A DNA stretch of 23,465 nucleotides from Candidatus Hydrogenedentota bacterium (lineage in GTDB: Bacteria; Hydrogenedentota; Hydrogenedentia; Hydrogenedentales; SLHB01), in NCBI GenBank assembly GCA_013349485.1, contig DUZM01000010.1, forward strand, positions 1 to 23,465. Reading direction: 5' to 3'. The notes under the pieces are model-generated. The model saw only the letters and a program-made list of their open reading frames with translations. It was not told the origin of the DNA and did not search any database. This document shows positions 16,081 to 23,465 of the stretch, piece after piece. The position numbers and the translations under genes are program-made. Every line of letters starts with the position of its first letter. Position 1 is the stretch's first letter.

Positions 16081-16482
16081 ATGAGCGAGCCGATGCCACC
16101 CGAAGAGCAAGAGCAAGGCACGCCGGGCGAAGCGGAGGCGAACTTTTCCAAGAGCTGTGGATCGTTCGCATTGGCCGTATTCGGCGCGGTTTTGGGCGGG
16201 ATCGTCGGCTACTTATTGTTCTACCTATGCGTGCGGAAAGGCATCGTCATGTGGGCATTGCCCGGCGCCTTCGTGGGTTTGGGCCGCGCGGCGCTTGCGC
16301 GGCGCAAGTCCTGGATCTTGGCTTGCATTTGTGGCACGGGCGGGCTCGGGCTCGGCCTCTATATTGTCAACGACGCACTTCTGGGCGGCATCCGAACCGC
16401 CAGCGCGATCACGCTCAGCATTGTCGTTGTGGGCGGAGTCATTGCCTTCTGGTTCGGCCTGGGCCGTACCCCCGATCGCTAA
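16081..16482 (+). CDS. Small multi-pass membrane protein of unknown function
   Basis: A 133-residue protein. After an acidic, Pro/Glu-rich head (MSEPMPPEEQEQ..., about 25 residues) come three to four hydrophobic segments: FALAVFGAVLGGIVGYLLFY, IVMWALPGAFVGLG, ILACICGTGGLGLGLYIV and ITLSIVVVGGVIAFWFGLG. The many small residues suggest tight helix packing. I recognise no named family, though small Gly-rich membrane proteins of this kind are seen in Planctomycetota-like genomes. ATG 16081 is the first ATG (a TTG nine bases earlier is in frame), with a weak ACGGGG some twelve bases upstream. It stands alone on the plus strand in the repeat zone. Confidence 0.7.
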   Translation: MSEPMPPEEQEQGTPGEAEANFSKSCGSFALAVFGAVLGGIVGYLLFYLCVRKGIVMWALPGAFVGLGRAALARRKSWILACICGTGGLGLGLYIVNDALLGGIRTASAITLSIVVVGGVIAFWFGLGRTPDR

Positions 16483-16789
16483 TTCGTCCGCTAATGTCCT
16501 GTGTGCGGGCAAGGCTTCAGGAGCGCTGCCTTTCCGGCGTTTCACGGTTTGGCAAGTGCCTCATGCACTCTTCAAACCCGCGCGCCCGTCGCCCACGCAA
16601 AAGCGTCCAAGCGCAAATCCTAAATACCCCGAGGGGATGACGGCGTAAAGCCCAGCGTGCAGCGAAGCGGAACGCTGGGTAAGACACCTGCCAAGAACAG
16701 AAACCCCTGAAAAAGGGGTGAGGGAATGCCCCTTTCGGCAGTCTTCCTCAAGCCAGCAGACCTGTTGGTTCAGTGCTTGCTGTTGCGGC
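16483..16789. other. Intergenic region with two hairpins
   Basis: No gene is seen. It contains CCCAGCGT/ACGCTGGG (16651-16679, eight pairs) and ACCCCT/AGGGGT (16703-16719, GAAAA loop). Neither is followed by a T run. They may be dispersed repeats or may end transcription between the membrane protein and the convergent glycosyltransferase gene. Confidence 0.5.
16651..16679. repeat. Hairpin repeat CCCAGCGT/ACGCTGGG
   Basis: Eight perfect base pairs around a 13-base loop containing GCGAAGCGG. One copy in this window. Confidence 0.5.
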
Positions 16790-17540
16790 TCAGCGCTGGT
16801 TGTCGTACCAATAGCGGCGGGCGAATTTCTCGAACGCTTTGCGTGAGAACACGAAGTAGAAGGGAGCCGTAAGAAGCATCTTCACATAATGCCATTCGCC
16901 GTGTTCGTCGAACTTGCGCGTCGAGCAAATCGCTTTGGCAGACGTGCATCGGGCGAGCTTCTGCCGACGGGAACGGCCAACGCGTTTCAGGTCAAGTAGA
17001 AACCGCACGTCTTCCGCGCAAAGCAAGTTCTCATCGTATCCGCCGATGGCGTCAAAATCCTCGCGGCGACAGAAAACAACGCCGGTGTCCATTCCCATAA
17101 CCCACACCATCGGGATCATCATCGCGTAGGCCGCGGCCAAGCCCAACGACATCCGTTCGAGCCGCACCCCCGTCGCGCCGCCCACGTACTTCCCCGTCGC
17201 AGCGCGTCATCGATGGCGTTGAACGTGTCGGGGTGGATGCGCATATCCGCATCCGTGAAGCACACGACCGCGCCGCGGGCAATCCGCGCACCCCCGTTGC
17301 GCGCCGCGGCAATGGCGCGCTTCTCGACGTAGGCCACGCGACACCCGCGAGCACGCGCGACCTCGGCCGTCACATCCGTCGACGCGTTATCCGCCACGAC
17401 GACTTCGATGGCCTCTTCGCCCCCGCGATAGCGCCGCCGCGCCGCATCCACCGTATCCAACAGTTGCGGCAGATAGTCCGCCTCATTGTGCGCAGGGATA
17501 ACCAGCGAAAACCGGATGGAATGGACCCGTAAGGCGCCCA
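16790..17540 (-). pseudogene. Family 2 glycosyltransferase broken by one frameshift
   Basis: Two overlapping frames make one GT2 protein of about 250 residues. The first frame gives RFSLVIPAHNEADYLPQLLD, VVVADNASTDVTAEVARARG, AIAAARNGGARIARG and the metal-binding FTDADMRIHPDTF, ending in sense at FNAIDDALRRG. The second resumes with KYVGGATGVRLERMSLGLAA, GMDTGVVFCRREDFDAIGGYDENLLCAEDVRF (the acceptor and catalytic ED region) and ends ARRYWYDNQR. The switch falls in a GGGG run near 17190; one extra G restores the frame. So either a recent inactivating deletion or an assembly error in a homopolymer. GT2 enzymes transfer sugars from nucleotide donors to polysaccharides or lipids. ATG 17540, with GGGAG upstream, is the likeliest start; 17574 is possible. 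Confidence 0.82.
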
Positions 17541-17683
17541 TACGAGTGCAACTCCCACAGATTCTGTGAACCATCGGCCCGCCACGTTCCAGGACCTTGT
17601 CCCGCGTCGCACAGGATACATGGCGTGCTCAGCCCTCGCAAGCCTCGTCAAGTGCTCCCCATCCCTTCCCAGACAGACATGAT

Positions 17684-17711
17684 TTGAAAGGCGACGGCCA
17701 TGTGCTACACT
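17684..17711 (+). promoter_or_regulatory. Promoter of the PIN toxin module
   Basis: TTGAAA (17684-17689), a 16 nt spacer and TACACT (17706-17711), preceded by TGC (extended -10). It lies about 30 bases before the PIN start codon. Confidence 0.65.
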
Positions 17712-17740
17712 GATGTTTGTCAGCAGCCAAGGTCAAGCTC

Positions 17741-18193
17741 ATGAGACGACCAAGCATATACATTGACACTTGTGTTATCGGCGGATGCCTCGATCGAAAC
17801 TTCGAGACAGAAAGCCTATTGCTCATCGAAATGGCAGAGGCCGGCGCCGTTAATCTGATGGTCTCGGATTTGTTGGTTGCCGAGTTGCTGCAGGCGCCTC
17901 CAGAAGTGCGCCGGGTTCTGATTCGCGTGCCGGAGCGCCATGTTCAACGGGTGACGATTTCGGCGGAAACAGAGTATCTGCGTAACGTTTACCTGAGCGA
18001 AGGCGTGCTGGGAAAACGGGCTTCAAATGACGCCCACCACGTGGCCATAGCCACTGTTAATCGCGCAGATATGATCGTGAGTTGGAATTTCAGACATATT
18101 GTCCATTACGAGAAAATCCGCTATTTCAATTCCATCAACATCCGCGAGGGGTACGGCACGATCGAAATCTACTCTCCCAAGGAGGTTGTCTAG
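17741..18193 (+). CDS. PIN-domain protein, VapC-type ribonuclease toxin
   Basis: A 150-residue PIN domain. The acidic residues that hold metal are placed as expected: D9 (YIDTCVIGG), E48 (VAELL), D97 (SNDAHHVAIA) and D110, with the motif ADMIVSWNFRHIVH near 109-122. VapC toxins cut tRNA or rRNA when not held by their partner. The start at 17741 gives the usual N-terminus, and AAGG lies nine bases before it; an upstream ATG at 17717 is less likely. The next gene begins one base after the stop and has a strong ribosome site, so the two are made together. Toxin-first order is unusual but known. Confidence 0.85.
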   Translation: MRRPSIYIDTCVIGGCLDRNFETESLLLIEMAEAGAVNLMVSDLLVAELLQAPPEVRRVLIRVPERHVQRVTISAETEYLRNVYLSEGVLGKRASNDAHHVAIATVNRADMIVSWNFRHIVHYEKIRYFNSINIREGYGTIEIYSPKEVV

Positions 18194-18194
18194 A

Positions 18195-18404
18195 ATGGGA
18201 ACAAAAAAGCCCTTTGACTGCATTGCCATGAAAGATGAAATCCAAGCACGCTTGGCAAAGTCATGGTGCGGGCTAACCGACGAGGAAATACGTGATCGAG
18301 TCAAGGAAGAACTCCGCACCTCTAAGGCGTCTCTCGTCCAATGGTGGCGAGGCACAAAGACGGCGGAAGACCCCACGGGTCCGCTCGAACGGTCGCGAAC
18401 CTAG
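18195..18404 (+). CDS. Small protein after PIN toxin, probable antitoxin
   Basis: A 69-residue soluble protein. It is preceded by AAGGAGG nine bases before the ATG, and starts one base after the PIN stop, so it is translated from the same transcript. The head, PFDCIAMKDEIQARL, is followed by an amphipathic segment (LTDEEIRDRVKEEL) and then SLVQWW. I recall small partners with an FDCxxMKxxIQ head beside PIN genes, but no DNA-binding domain of the AbrB, RHH or HTH type is evident. Its likely job is to bind and block the PIN toxin. Named function: inference from position. Confidence 0.7.
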   Translation: MGTKKPFDCIAMKDEIQARLAKSWCGLTDEEIRDRVKEELRTSKASLVQWWRGTKTAEDPTGPLERSRT

Positions 18405-18449
18405 CCGTCTGCTGCGCCGGAAATGGGCCGCTCGTGCGCGCGGACATTG

Positions 18450-19541
18450 TCAGTGCGAGAATGCGCCGGGCTCAAGCCCCAAGGCCTCTTCATAAATCGC
18501 CAACACGTTTTCGAGCGGCGTGTCCGGCTGAATGCAGTGGGCCGGAGAGAAAATGTAGCCGCCGCCGCGTCCGATCACGTCGATGCGATGCCGGGCTTCG
18601 GCGCGACACGCCGCCACCGTACCAAACGGCAGGGTCTGTTGGGTGCTGATCAAGCCACACAGCGCCATCCGGCCCGCGCATCGCTTCTTGACCTCCTCGG
18701 GCGCCATGCCGGCCGGCTCGGGCTGCATCGCGTCCAACACGTCCAGCCCCATCTCGATAAAGCGTTCCTGCAGTCGGCCCGTATCGCCGCACGAGTGCAG
18801 CATCGCCTTACAGCCATAATCGTGGGCCAGGTCGAAGAAGCGTTGCAACCGAGGCCGGAAAAACCGGTCGAACACGGCAGGCGGAAACATGGGGCCCTGC
18901 TGGTTTGCCGTGTCCTCGCCGAGGCATACAATGTCGACTTTCCCGTTCGCGGCATCGAGGCTCCGCGCTATCTTGTCAAAGAGCACATCGCAGCGTTTGT
19001 CAATGATGGCGACTCCGACGGGATCTTCTGTCATGATGTCAACAAGCACTTGTTGCATGCCGCGGCCCCGGCTCACCCCGTTCACGATGTCCGGCGTCCC
19101 CGCGCCGCCTACACAGACGGCGTATTCGGAAACCGCGTCACATTGCGCCTCGACGTGCGAATAGTCGTAGTCGTCCGCACTCGGCCACGCATACGCTTCG
19201 AATTCCGCCATCGTCGTTATCCGCGCCAGAGAAAGATAGTTTGCCTCGGGGTACGTGCCACCGTGTCCGTGCGCGAAGTTGACATAGCCTATCCCCCACT
19301 CGTCCACAAGGTCCGACCCCGCCGGCACTGGCGGCAACGGCGAGCCGCGACGCGGTTCGACCTTGCGGAAATCCACGCCGAGTTTTCCATAGAGCTGCGA
19401 CGCATCTGCAAAATTGAAATGACTAAGGAGCTTGTATTGGATCTCAGGTGTCAAGTACGTCTGAATTGGGACCCGATCCGGTTCCTCGTGCGCTATGGCC
19501 GCCAGTACCCGTTCCTTCGATGTCATTGCTGTGTCCGCCAT
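18450..19541 (-). CDS. URO-D/MtaA-type methyltransferase family protein
   Basis: A 363-residue protein of the uroporphyrinogen decarboxylase superfamily. It is more like the corrinoid/CoM methyltransferase branch (MtaA, CmuA) than HemE: it has H249-x-C251 (MLHSCGDTG) and a C-terminal Cys, C336, in SPAHCIQPDTPLENV, matching the zinc-binding H-x-C...C set. The start TSKERVLAAIAHEEPDRVP is typical of the family. Members transfer methyl groups between corrinoid proteins and thiols, or demethylate aromatic compounds. It follows the sugar permease by 53 bases on the same strand, with a poor ribosome site. Its presence in the same window as an MttB-like gene hints at methyl-group use, but the reaction is unknown. 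Confidence 0.87.
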   Translation of the reverse strand: MADTAMTSKERVLAAIAHEEPDRVPIQTYLTPEIQYKLLSHFNFADASQLYGKLGVDFRKVEPRRGSPLPPVPAGSDLVDEWGIGYVNFAHGHGGTYPEANYLSLARITTMAEFEAYAWPSADDYDYSHVEAQCDAVSEYAVCVGGAGTPDIVNGVSRGRGMQQVLVDIMTEDPVGVAIIDKRCDVLFDKIARSLDAANGKVDIVCLGEDTANQQGPMFPPAVFDRFFRPRLQRFFDLAHDYGCKAMLHSCGDTGRLQERFIEMGLDVLDAMQPEPAGMAPEEVKKRCAGRMALCGLISTQQTLPFGTVAACRAEARHRIDVIGRGGGYIFSPAHCIQPDTPLENVLAIYEEALGLEPGAFSH

Positions 19542-19594
19542 TTCAACCGATGAGAATCGTCACGGCACGACTTGATTCCGTAAGGCGCCCACCT

Positions 19595-20569
19595 TCACGC
19601 CGCCGCGCCCGCGCGGCGCGTAAACACCTCATCAAGCAGCACCCCAAACAGAATAGCGCCGCCAATCACCACGTACTCGAGCTGGCTCGGAATCTCGAGG
19701 ATGCTCACCAGGTTCGTGAGCACGCGGATCAGGGCCGCGCCGATGATCACCCCGAGCACGTTCCCCGAACCGCCGCGCAAGCTGCAGCCGCCGAGCACGA
19801 CGCCCGCGATCGCGTACAGTTCGTAAAAACTGCCGAAATTCGTCGGGCCGAGCGAGTTGATGTTCAACGCGATCAGCAGCGCGCCGATCCCCGTGATGAA
19901 GCTGCACGTCGCGTAGGCGGCAATCTTGAGCCGCTGCGTGCGCACGCCGCTGAATCGGGCCGCCTCCTCGTTCGCGCCGAGCGCGAACAGGTGTCTCCCA
20001 TACGGCGTGAGATGCAGAAAACCAGCGACCAACGCCGCCAATAAGCCGAAAATCACAAACGGCACAGGCAGCAGCCCGTCTTCGGTGGGCAGGAATCCGT
20101 TCGCCAACCAGCCGAGTCGCGGAAACGCCCCCCCGAATCCGCGGGTCTCGTCGCCGGACACAACCCGTGCGATGCCCCGATAGAAAAACAAACCGCAAAG
20201 AGTCACCACGAACGGTTGCATACGCGCCTTCGTCACCAGGACGCCGTGCCAGAGCCCAATGACCGCGGCCAGCGTTAGGACGAGCGGGACCACCACGATG
20301 GGGCTGAGGCCCTCACCCTTGGCCAAAAGGTCGGCAGCGAGGATGCCCAGCAGCGCCACCACGCTGCCCACCGAAAGGTCGATGCCCCCCGTGATGATCA
20401 CGAACGCTTGACCCAGACTGAGGATGCCGAACAAGCCGATCCACGTCAACAGGTTGCGCGCGTTTTCCAACTTCAGAAACTTAACGTTGCCCGTCCCCAA
20501 ATACTCCCATGAACAAGCAATTATGATCACGCCGAGAAGCAGGGCGGTCAGTCCCAAGACCTTTCTCAC
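19595..20569 (-). CDS. Sugar ABC transporter permease, RbsC-like
   Basis: A 324-residue inner-membrane protein of the RbsC/AraH branched family. Signatures are GLFGILSLGQAFVIITGGID, LSVGSVVAL, the cytoplasmic T-P-Y-G-R-H-L-F-A-L-G-A-N-E-E-A-A-R-F-S-G region and the last AGVVLGGCSLRGGSGNVLGV. About eight to ten hydrophobic segments are visible. The GTG start overlaps the TGA of the binding-protein gene by four bases (GTGA), so the two are coupled. RbsC works as a dimer with the RbsA double ATPase, which is not in this window, so the partner must lie elsewhere or be shared. The substrate is probably a sugar or polyol. Confidence 0.9.
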   Translation of the reverse strand: MRKVLGLTALLLGVIIIACSWEYLGTGNVKFLKLENARNLLTWIGLFGILSLGQAFVIITGGIDLSVGSVVALLGILAADLLAKGEGLSPIVVVPLVLTLAAVIGLWHGVLVTKARMQPFVVTLCGLFFYRGIARVVSGDETRGFGGAFPRLGWLANGFLPTEDGLLPVPFVIFGLLAALVAGFLHLTPYGRHLFALGANEEAARFSGVRTQRLKIAAYATCSFITGIGALLIALNINSLGPTNFGSFYELYAIAGVVLGGCSLRGGSGNVLGVIIGAALIRVLTNLVSILEIPSQLEYVVIGGAILFGVLLDEVFTRRAGAAA

Positions 20570-21549
20570 GATTTCCCCGTCTGTTCCTTGAGTCGAGCCC
20601 AGAACGCGTCGACGTTTTCTTTCGTGATGGTCTTTACGGGGACGATGATCTGCTTGTTTTCAGGCACCTGTGAAGCGTCGCCCTCGGCAAGTGCCACAAG
20701 CAGTTTGACGGACTGATACCCGAACTCGAACGGCTGCTGAACAATGGTGCCCGAGATGTGGCCGTCCTTGACGCCCTGAAGCGTTTCGTCCTCCTCGTCG
20801 AAGCATACGATCTTCACCTGCCCGAGCTTGCCCGAGGCGCGCACCCCGCTCAAAATGGCCGGGCCGTTGTAACTCCACAACCCGACAAGACACGCCAGGT
20901 CGGGATGCGTGACAAGCGCGTTCTGCGCATTCTCTTTCGCCTTGAGCCGATCCGTTTCATCCGTTCGGGTGTCCACAATCTCGATGTTCGTGTCCGCCAA
21001 CGTGTCCTCGATGCCTTTCTTGCGATCCTGGGCGTTCTGGGCATCGAGCGTCCCCACAAACAGCATGATCTTGCCGCCGTTCGGGAGCGTTTTATTGAGC
21101 AATTCGCCCGCCGCCACCCCGGCCTGATAGTTGTCCGTACCGATGTAGCATAGTCGGTCGCTGTTCGGCGCATCCGAATCCTGCGTAATCAGCTTCACAC
21201 TCTCGGCGGCTTTGTTGAGCATGGCCGTTTGATTCTCAGGGTCTTTCGGGCTGATGGCAATCCCGGCCACACCCAACGTCACCAGGTCCTGTACGATCTG
21301 CTGCTGTTCCTGCGCCGTACCCGTCGGCGGAATGCGGAACGCGACCTCGCAGCCGAGTTCCTCGCGGGCCTTTTCCGTGCCCGCCTTCGCGATTTGCCAA
21401 AAGTCCGACGCGTTGTTCGTCACGAAAGCCACCTTGATATGCTCGGCGGCCGGTTCCGGTGCGCCCTCGTGCGGCCCCGCAGCCTGCTCAGGCCCCGCGC
21501 ACCCAACCAGCACCGAGGCCAATAACAAACCGATTAGAAACGTTATCAT
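20566..21549 (-). CDS. Sugar ABC transporter substrate-binding lipoprotein, RbsB-like
   Basis: A 327-residue periplasmic-binding-protein-like I protein. The lipobox LVGC places a lipid-bearing Cys at 17, followed by a Pro/Ala/Glu-rich linker (to about 36). The body has KVAFVTNNASDFWQIAKAGTEKA, GVAGIAISPKD, IGTDNYQAGVAAGELL, GKIMLFVGTLDAQNAQDRKKG and VCFDEEDETLQGVKDGHISG, as in ribose- and multi-sugar-binding proteins. A GGGAGAGG ribosome site precedes the ATG. It is the first transport gene after the dehydrogenase (114 bases upstream) and is coupled to the permease. Ligand not determinable from sequence. Confidence 0.92.
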   Translation of the reverse strand: MITFLIGLLLASVLVGCAGPEQAAGPHEGAPEPAAEHIKVAFVTNNASDFWQIAKAGTEKAREELGCEVAFRIPPTGTAQEQQQIVQDLVTLGVAGIAISPKDPENQTAMLNKAAESVKLITQDSDAPNSDRLCYIGTDNYQAGVAAGELLNKTLPNGGKIMLFVGTLDAQNAQDRKKGIEDTLADTNIEIVDTRTDETDRLKAKENAQNALVTHPDLACLVGLWSYNGPAILSGVRASGKLGQVKIVCFDEEDETLQGVKDGHISGTIVQQPFEFGYQSVKLLVALAEGDASQVPENKQIIVPVKTITKENVDAFWARLKEQTGKS

Positions 21550-21663
21550 GATGCCCTCTCCCTATCCGCTATCGCCCGCCCGATGCCACCCGGCCAGTGT
21601 ACATTCAACTCCAACGCCCGTGCAATCCGCCGCGAATAGAACGGGCCGAAGCGTACGGGCGAA

Positions 21664-22701
21664 CTACGGACGAATCACAATCTTGAGGCCTTCCCGCTTT
21701 CTCATGAGTTCGAGTCCGTCGAGCAGGCGTTCCAAGGGAAGCTCATGCGTGACGATGGTCTTGGTGTCGATCTTGCCCGCCTGCAACAACGCCACCGCGT
21801 CGCGCACGTCGCAGGGCCGCGAATCCGACGCGCCCACAATCGATATCTGGCCGTAATGAATCAGCCGTGTATCGACCTCAATTGCCGAGTTGCCCTGAGG
21901 CAGGCTGGCGAACAGACTCACTACGCCGCCCTTTCGCGCCATCTGCAAGGCTGTCGCCTGCGACGCCGCTGTCGGCGCGCTCGCAATGACGACGTCCGCC
22001 CCTTGCCCGTCTGTCCGCGCCCGTATCTGTTCGACGGCATCCTCTTTGGACACGTCAACGACGTCTACACCGCGCAGTTTGCGTGCCAAGGCAAGCCGCG
22101 CCGCCGACCGTTGCGTTAAGATCACCTTGTGCGCCCCGTATGCCTTGGCGACCTCGGAGTGCAGGCACCCCAACGGCCCCGCGCCGATCACCACCACCGT
22201 GTCGCCCGGCTTCACGCCCGCGATCTTCTGCGCGTTGATAACACAACTTAGCGGCTCGGACAACGCGGCCGCCGTGTCCGCCACGTCCGCAGGGACTGGA
22301 ATCACGTTCCCGCCGCGTACCACCGCAGCCGGCAGCGCCATCAATTCCGCGAAACCGGCGTTCCAGTCGTAGCTGATGCATTTCATGTGGGGACACAAGT
22401 TCTCGAGGCCCCGGCTGCAGTAATCGCACCGATGACACGAGACGCTGGTCGCCACGGTTACGCGATCGCCAACGGCGAGCCCCTCGATCTCGGCACCGAC
22501 AGACGCCACTTCGCCCACAAGCTCGTGCCCGATGATGCGAGGCGGCTTGCACCGGGGATTTCCTACCGTAAACAGCTTCAGATCCGTGCCGCAGATGGCG
22601 CAGGCACGCACGCGCACAATCACGTTGTCCGCCTTCGGCGCTGGATCCGGCGCCTCCCCGATTACAAGGTCGCCCGGACCACCGTAAACCGCCGCTTTCA
22701 T
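21664..22701 (-). CDS. Zinc-dependent medium-chain alcohol/polyol dehydrogenase
   Basis: A 345-residue MDR enzyme. Catalytic zinc residues C37 (CGTD) and H59-E60 (GHE) and the four structural-zinc cysteines C89, C92, C95 and C103 are all there, followed by the nucleotide-binding VVVIGAGPLG. The pattern fits sorbitol, xylitol, threonine or galactitol-phosphate dehydrogenases, which oxidise a secondary hydroxyl using NAD. ATG at 22701 is preceded by GGGGAGG ten bases upstream; the frame extends to 22743 but without a better site. It is the first gene of a run with sugar-binding and permease genes, which suggests that it oxidises the imported sugar or polyol. Confidence 0.9.
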   Translation of the reverse strand: MKAAVYGGPGDLVIGEAPDPAPKADNVIVRVRACAICGTDLKLFTVGNPRCKPPRIIGHELVGEVASVGAEIEGLAVGDRVTVATSVSCHRCDYCSRGLENLCPHMKCISYDWNAGFAELMALPAAVVRGGNVIPVPADVADTAAALSEPLSCVINAQKIAGVKPGDTVVVIGAGPLGCLHSEVAKAYGAHKVILTQRSAARLALARKLRGVDVVDVSKEDAVEQIRARTDGQGADVVIASAPTAASQATALQMARKGGVVSLFASLPQGNSAIEVDTRLIHYGQISIVGASDSRPCDVRDAVALLQAGKIDTKTIVTHELPLERLLDGLELMRKREGLKIVIRP

Positions 22702-22839
22702 CGCCCTGTGGCCTCCCCGACAACAAAGTCGAACGTCAAACAAACGCTATTTCTGCACGGTAACGCCCCACCCCGTATGGCGCACGCACAAACGAGCAGC
22801 CGCTAGAAATGCCCAAGCAAAAGACGGCTCCCCTGGCCC

Positions 22840-22868
22840 ATTATACAAGACTCGACCTTGCCGGAGAA
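22840..22868 (-). promoter_or_regulatory. Possible promoter upstream of the dehydrogenase operon
   Basis: On the minus strand TATAAT (22840-22845) is a perfect -10, with a weak TTCTCC 17 bases upstream. It lies about 140 bases before the ATG. Confidence 0.4.
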
Positions 22869-23193
22869 GCGCCGGCAGCGCCAATGGGAACGGCTTGCCT
22901 GTCTTCCCAGCACTGCGCGTGCCAAATGCCCCGGCCTTAACGGCGTCTACCCTAAGTATTCGCACATTTCTTAAGAGCGAAACGAACAACCGAGTTCCTG
23001 AAAATGGATGTCCCGAGCGAATTGCTGTGGACACCGAAGCGCAAGCCGCTGAACCTGTTCAAGATACGTCCTGCGGCGTGAAGCAGTCCGCCCGCGGTCC
23101 CAAGCGGAGTTGCCCAATCGGCATGGGATCAGTCCTCGTCTATATCATATTTAGCACTTCCGTTCTCCCGCAATCATAAATATCGGAAAAATG
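22869..23193. other. Intergenic region, no gene seen
   Basis: Several short frames exist on both strands, including a 25-codon plus-strand one at 23004-23081, but none resembles a protein family. The sequence turns AT-rich after about 23140, where a promoter follows. Confidence 0.5.
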
Positions 23194-23222
23194 TTGCTCT
23201 ATATAAAATATGGTGCTATCCT
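23194..23222 (+). promoter_or_regulatory. Promoter of the right-edge gene
   Basis: TTGCTC (23194-23199), a 17 nt spacer and TATCCT (23217-23222), preceded by TGC (extended -10), in a locally AT-rich stretch. The leader of roughly 95 bases contains a GGTGGC/GCCACC pair (23231-23262). Confidence 0.5.
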
Positions 23223-23321
23223 AGTATAGGGTGGCCTTAACATGAGTAACGCGAGAGCCACCTACGGCGCTGGCCAGTCCAGGGGGGATGCACGCAGCAG
23301 AGAGGGAGGGCGCCCGAAGGC

Positions 23322-23465
23322 GTGGGCAATAATTCGGCAAATAACTCGCCTTCACAACCGTTTGGCAGAGACTGCGGCCAGTGCGGCGACGACTCGTGCG
23401 CGGGCTTTGCTGGGAAGCTCGACGCCCATGAAATCAGGCCGAATCTGGGCTTAGATTCGTCTTCA
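23322..23465 (+). CDS. Start of an Fe-S (CxxC-type) protein, cut by the right edge
   Basis: In the frame from GTG 23322 the last 48 codons read through to the edge. After a polar Asn/Ser/Pro-rich head comes RDCGQCGDDSCAGFAGKLDA. The spacing C-G-x-C-G-x3-C-x2-F-A is that of the four-cysteine [4Fe-4S] domain found in RnfB, corrinoid iron-sulfur proteins and related electron-transfer or activation proteins; the fourth Cys would lie beyond the edge. GGGAGG lies about 12 bases before the GTG. A competing 70-codon frame from ATG 23242 has no family resemblance. The call rests on one motif and the start is uncertain. Confidence 0.5.
   Translation, partial: MGNNSANNSPSQPFGRDCGQCGDDSCAGFAGKLDAHEIRPNLGLDSSS

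Noticed and set aside
18450..19541. HemE (uroporphyrinogen decarboxylase)
   Set aside because: The zinc-type H-x-C...C residues fit the MtaA/CmuA branch, and no haem genes are nearby.
23004..23081. A 25-codon plus-strand frame beginning MDVPSELLW
   Set aside because: Too short to judge, with no good ribosome site or recognisable family.

Overview
This is a GC-rich bacterial window with long spurious antisense ORFs, few signs of mobile DNA, and no rRNA, tRNA, transposase or CRISPR. The gene mix suggests a free-living Gram-negative-type heterotroph: a flagellin beside a FapA/DUF342 protein, HDOD signalling, non-pyrrolysine MttB-like and URO-D-family methyltransferase-type enzymes, lipoprotein-anchored ABC binding proteins, and several hairpin repeat families. 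My best guess is a Candidatus Hydrogenedentota / Planctomycetota-like lineage. That is an inference from gene content, not a marker-gene assignment.

Layout. (1) 1-2700, minus strand: a promoter drives a class II aldolase, a SrlD-like short-chain dehydrogenase and a pentapeptide-repeat membrane protein cut by the left edge. (2) 2961-6935, motility and signalling: a short flagellin (minus) lies divergent from a decayed cheW (internal deletion plus frameshift), a FapA-family protein and an HDOD protein whose leader holds four perfect hairpins. (3) 7116-13720, minus strand: a DegT-type PLP enzyme, an MttB-like methyltransferase and a three-gene Fbp-type ABC importer (binding lipoprotein, fused double permease, ATPase), all reading the same way and possibly one transcript from a promoter near 13.7 kb. 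(4) 13.4-17.6 kb, a repeat-rich zone: a tandem-duplicated ABC-2 permease without its ATPase, a small membrane protein, and a family 2 glycosyltransferase broken by one frameshift in a G run. (5) 17.7-18.4 kb: a PIN-domain toxin followed by a 69-residue partner, a probable toxin-antitoxin pair with its own promoter. (6) 18450-22860, minus strand: a zinc alcohol dehydrogenase, an Rbs-type sugar-binding lipoprotein and permease (no ATPase), and a URO-D/MtaA-like protein. (7) 22.9 kb to the end: non-coding, then a promoter and the start of an iron-sulfur CxxC-type gene cut by the right edge.

How it fits together. The two catabolic blocks (aldolase plus polyol-phosphate dehydrogenase; dehydrogenase plus sugar importer) look like sugar or polyol uptake and oxidation. 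The MttB-like and URO-D-like proteins point to corrinoid-dependent methyl transfer or demethylation of imported compounds, although no corrinoid protein is in the window. At least three likely promoters share the layout TTG(C/A), a 16-17 nt spacer and an extended -10 of the TGn-TAnnnT type; two more keep the TTGC -35 with an 18 nt spacer and no TGn.
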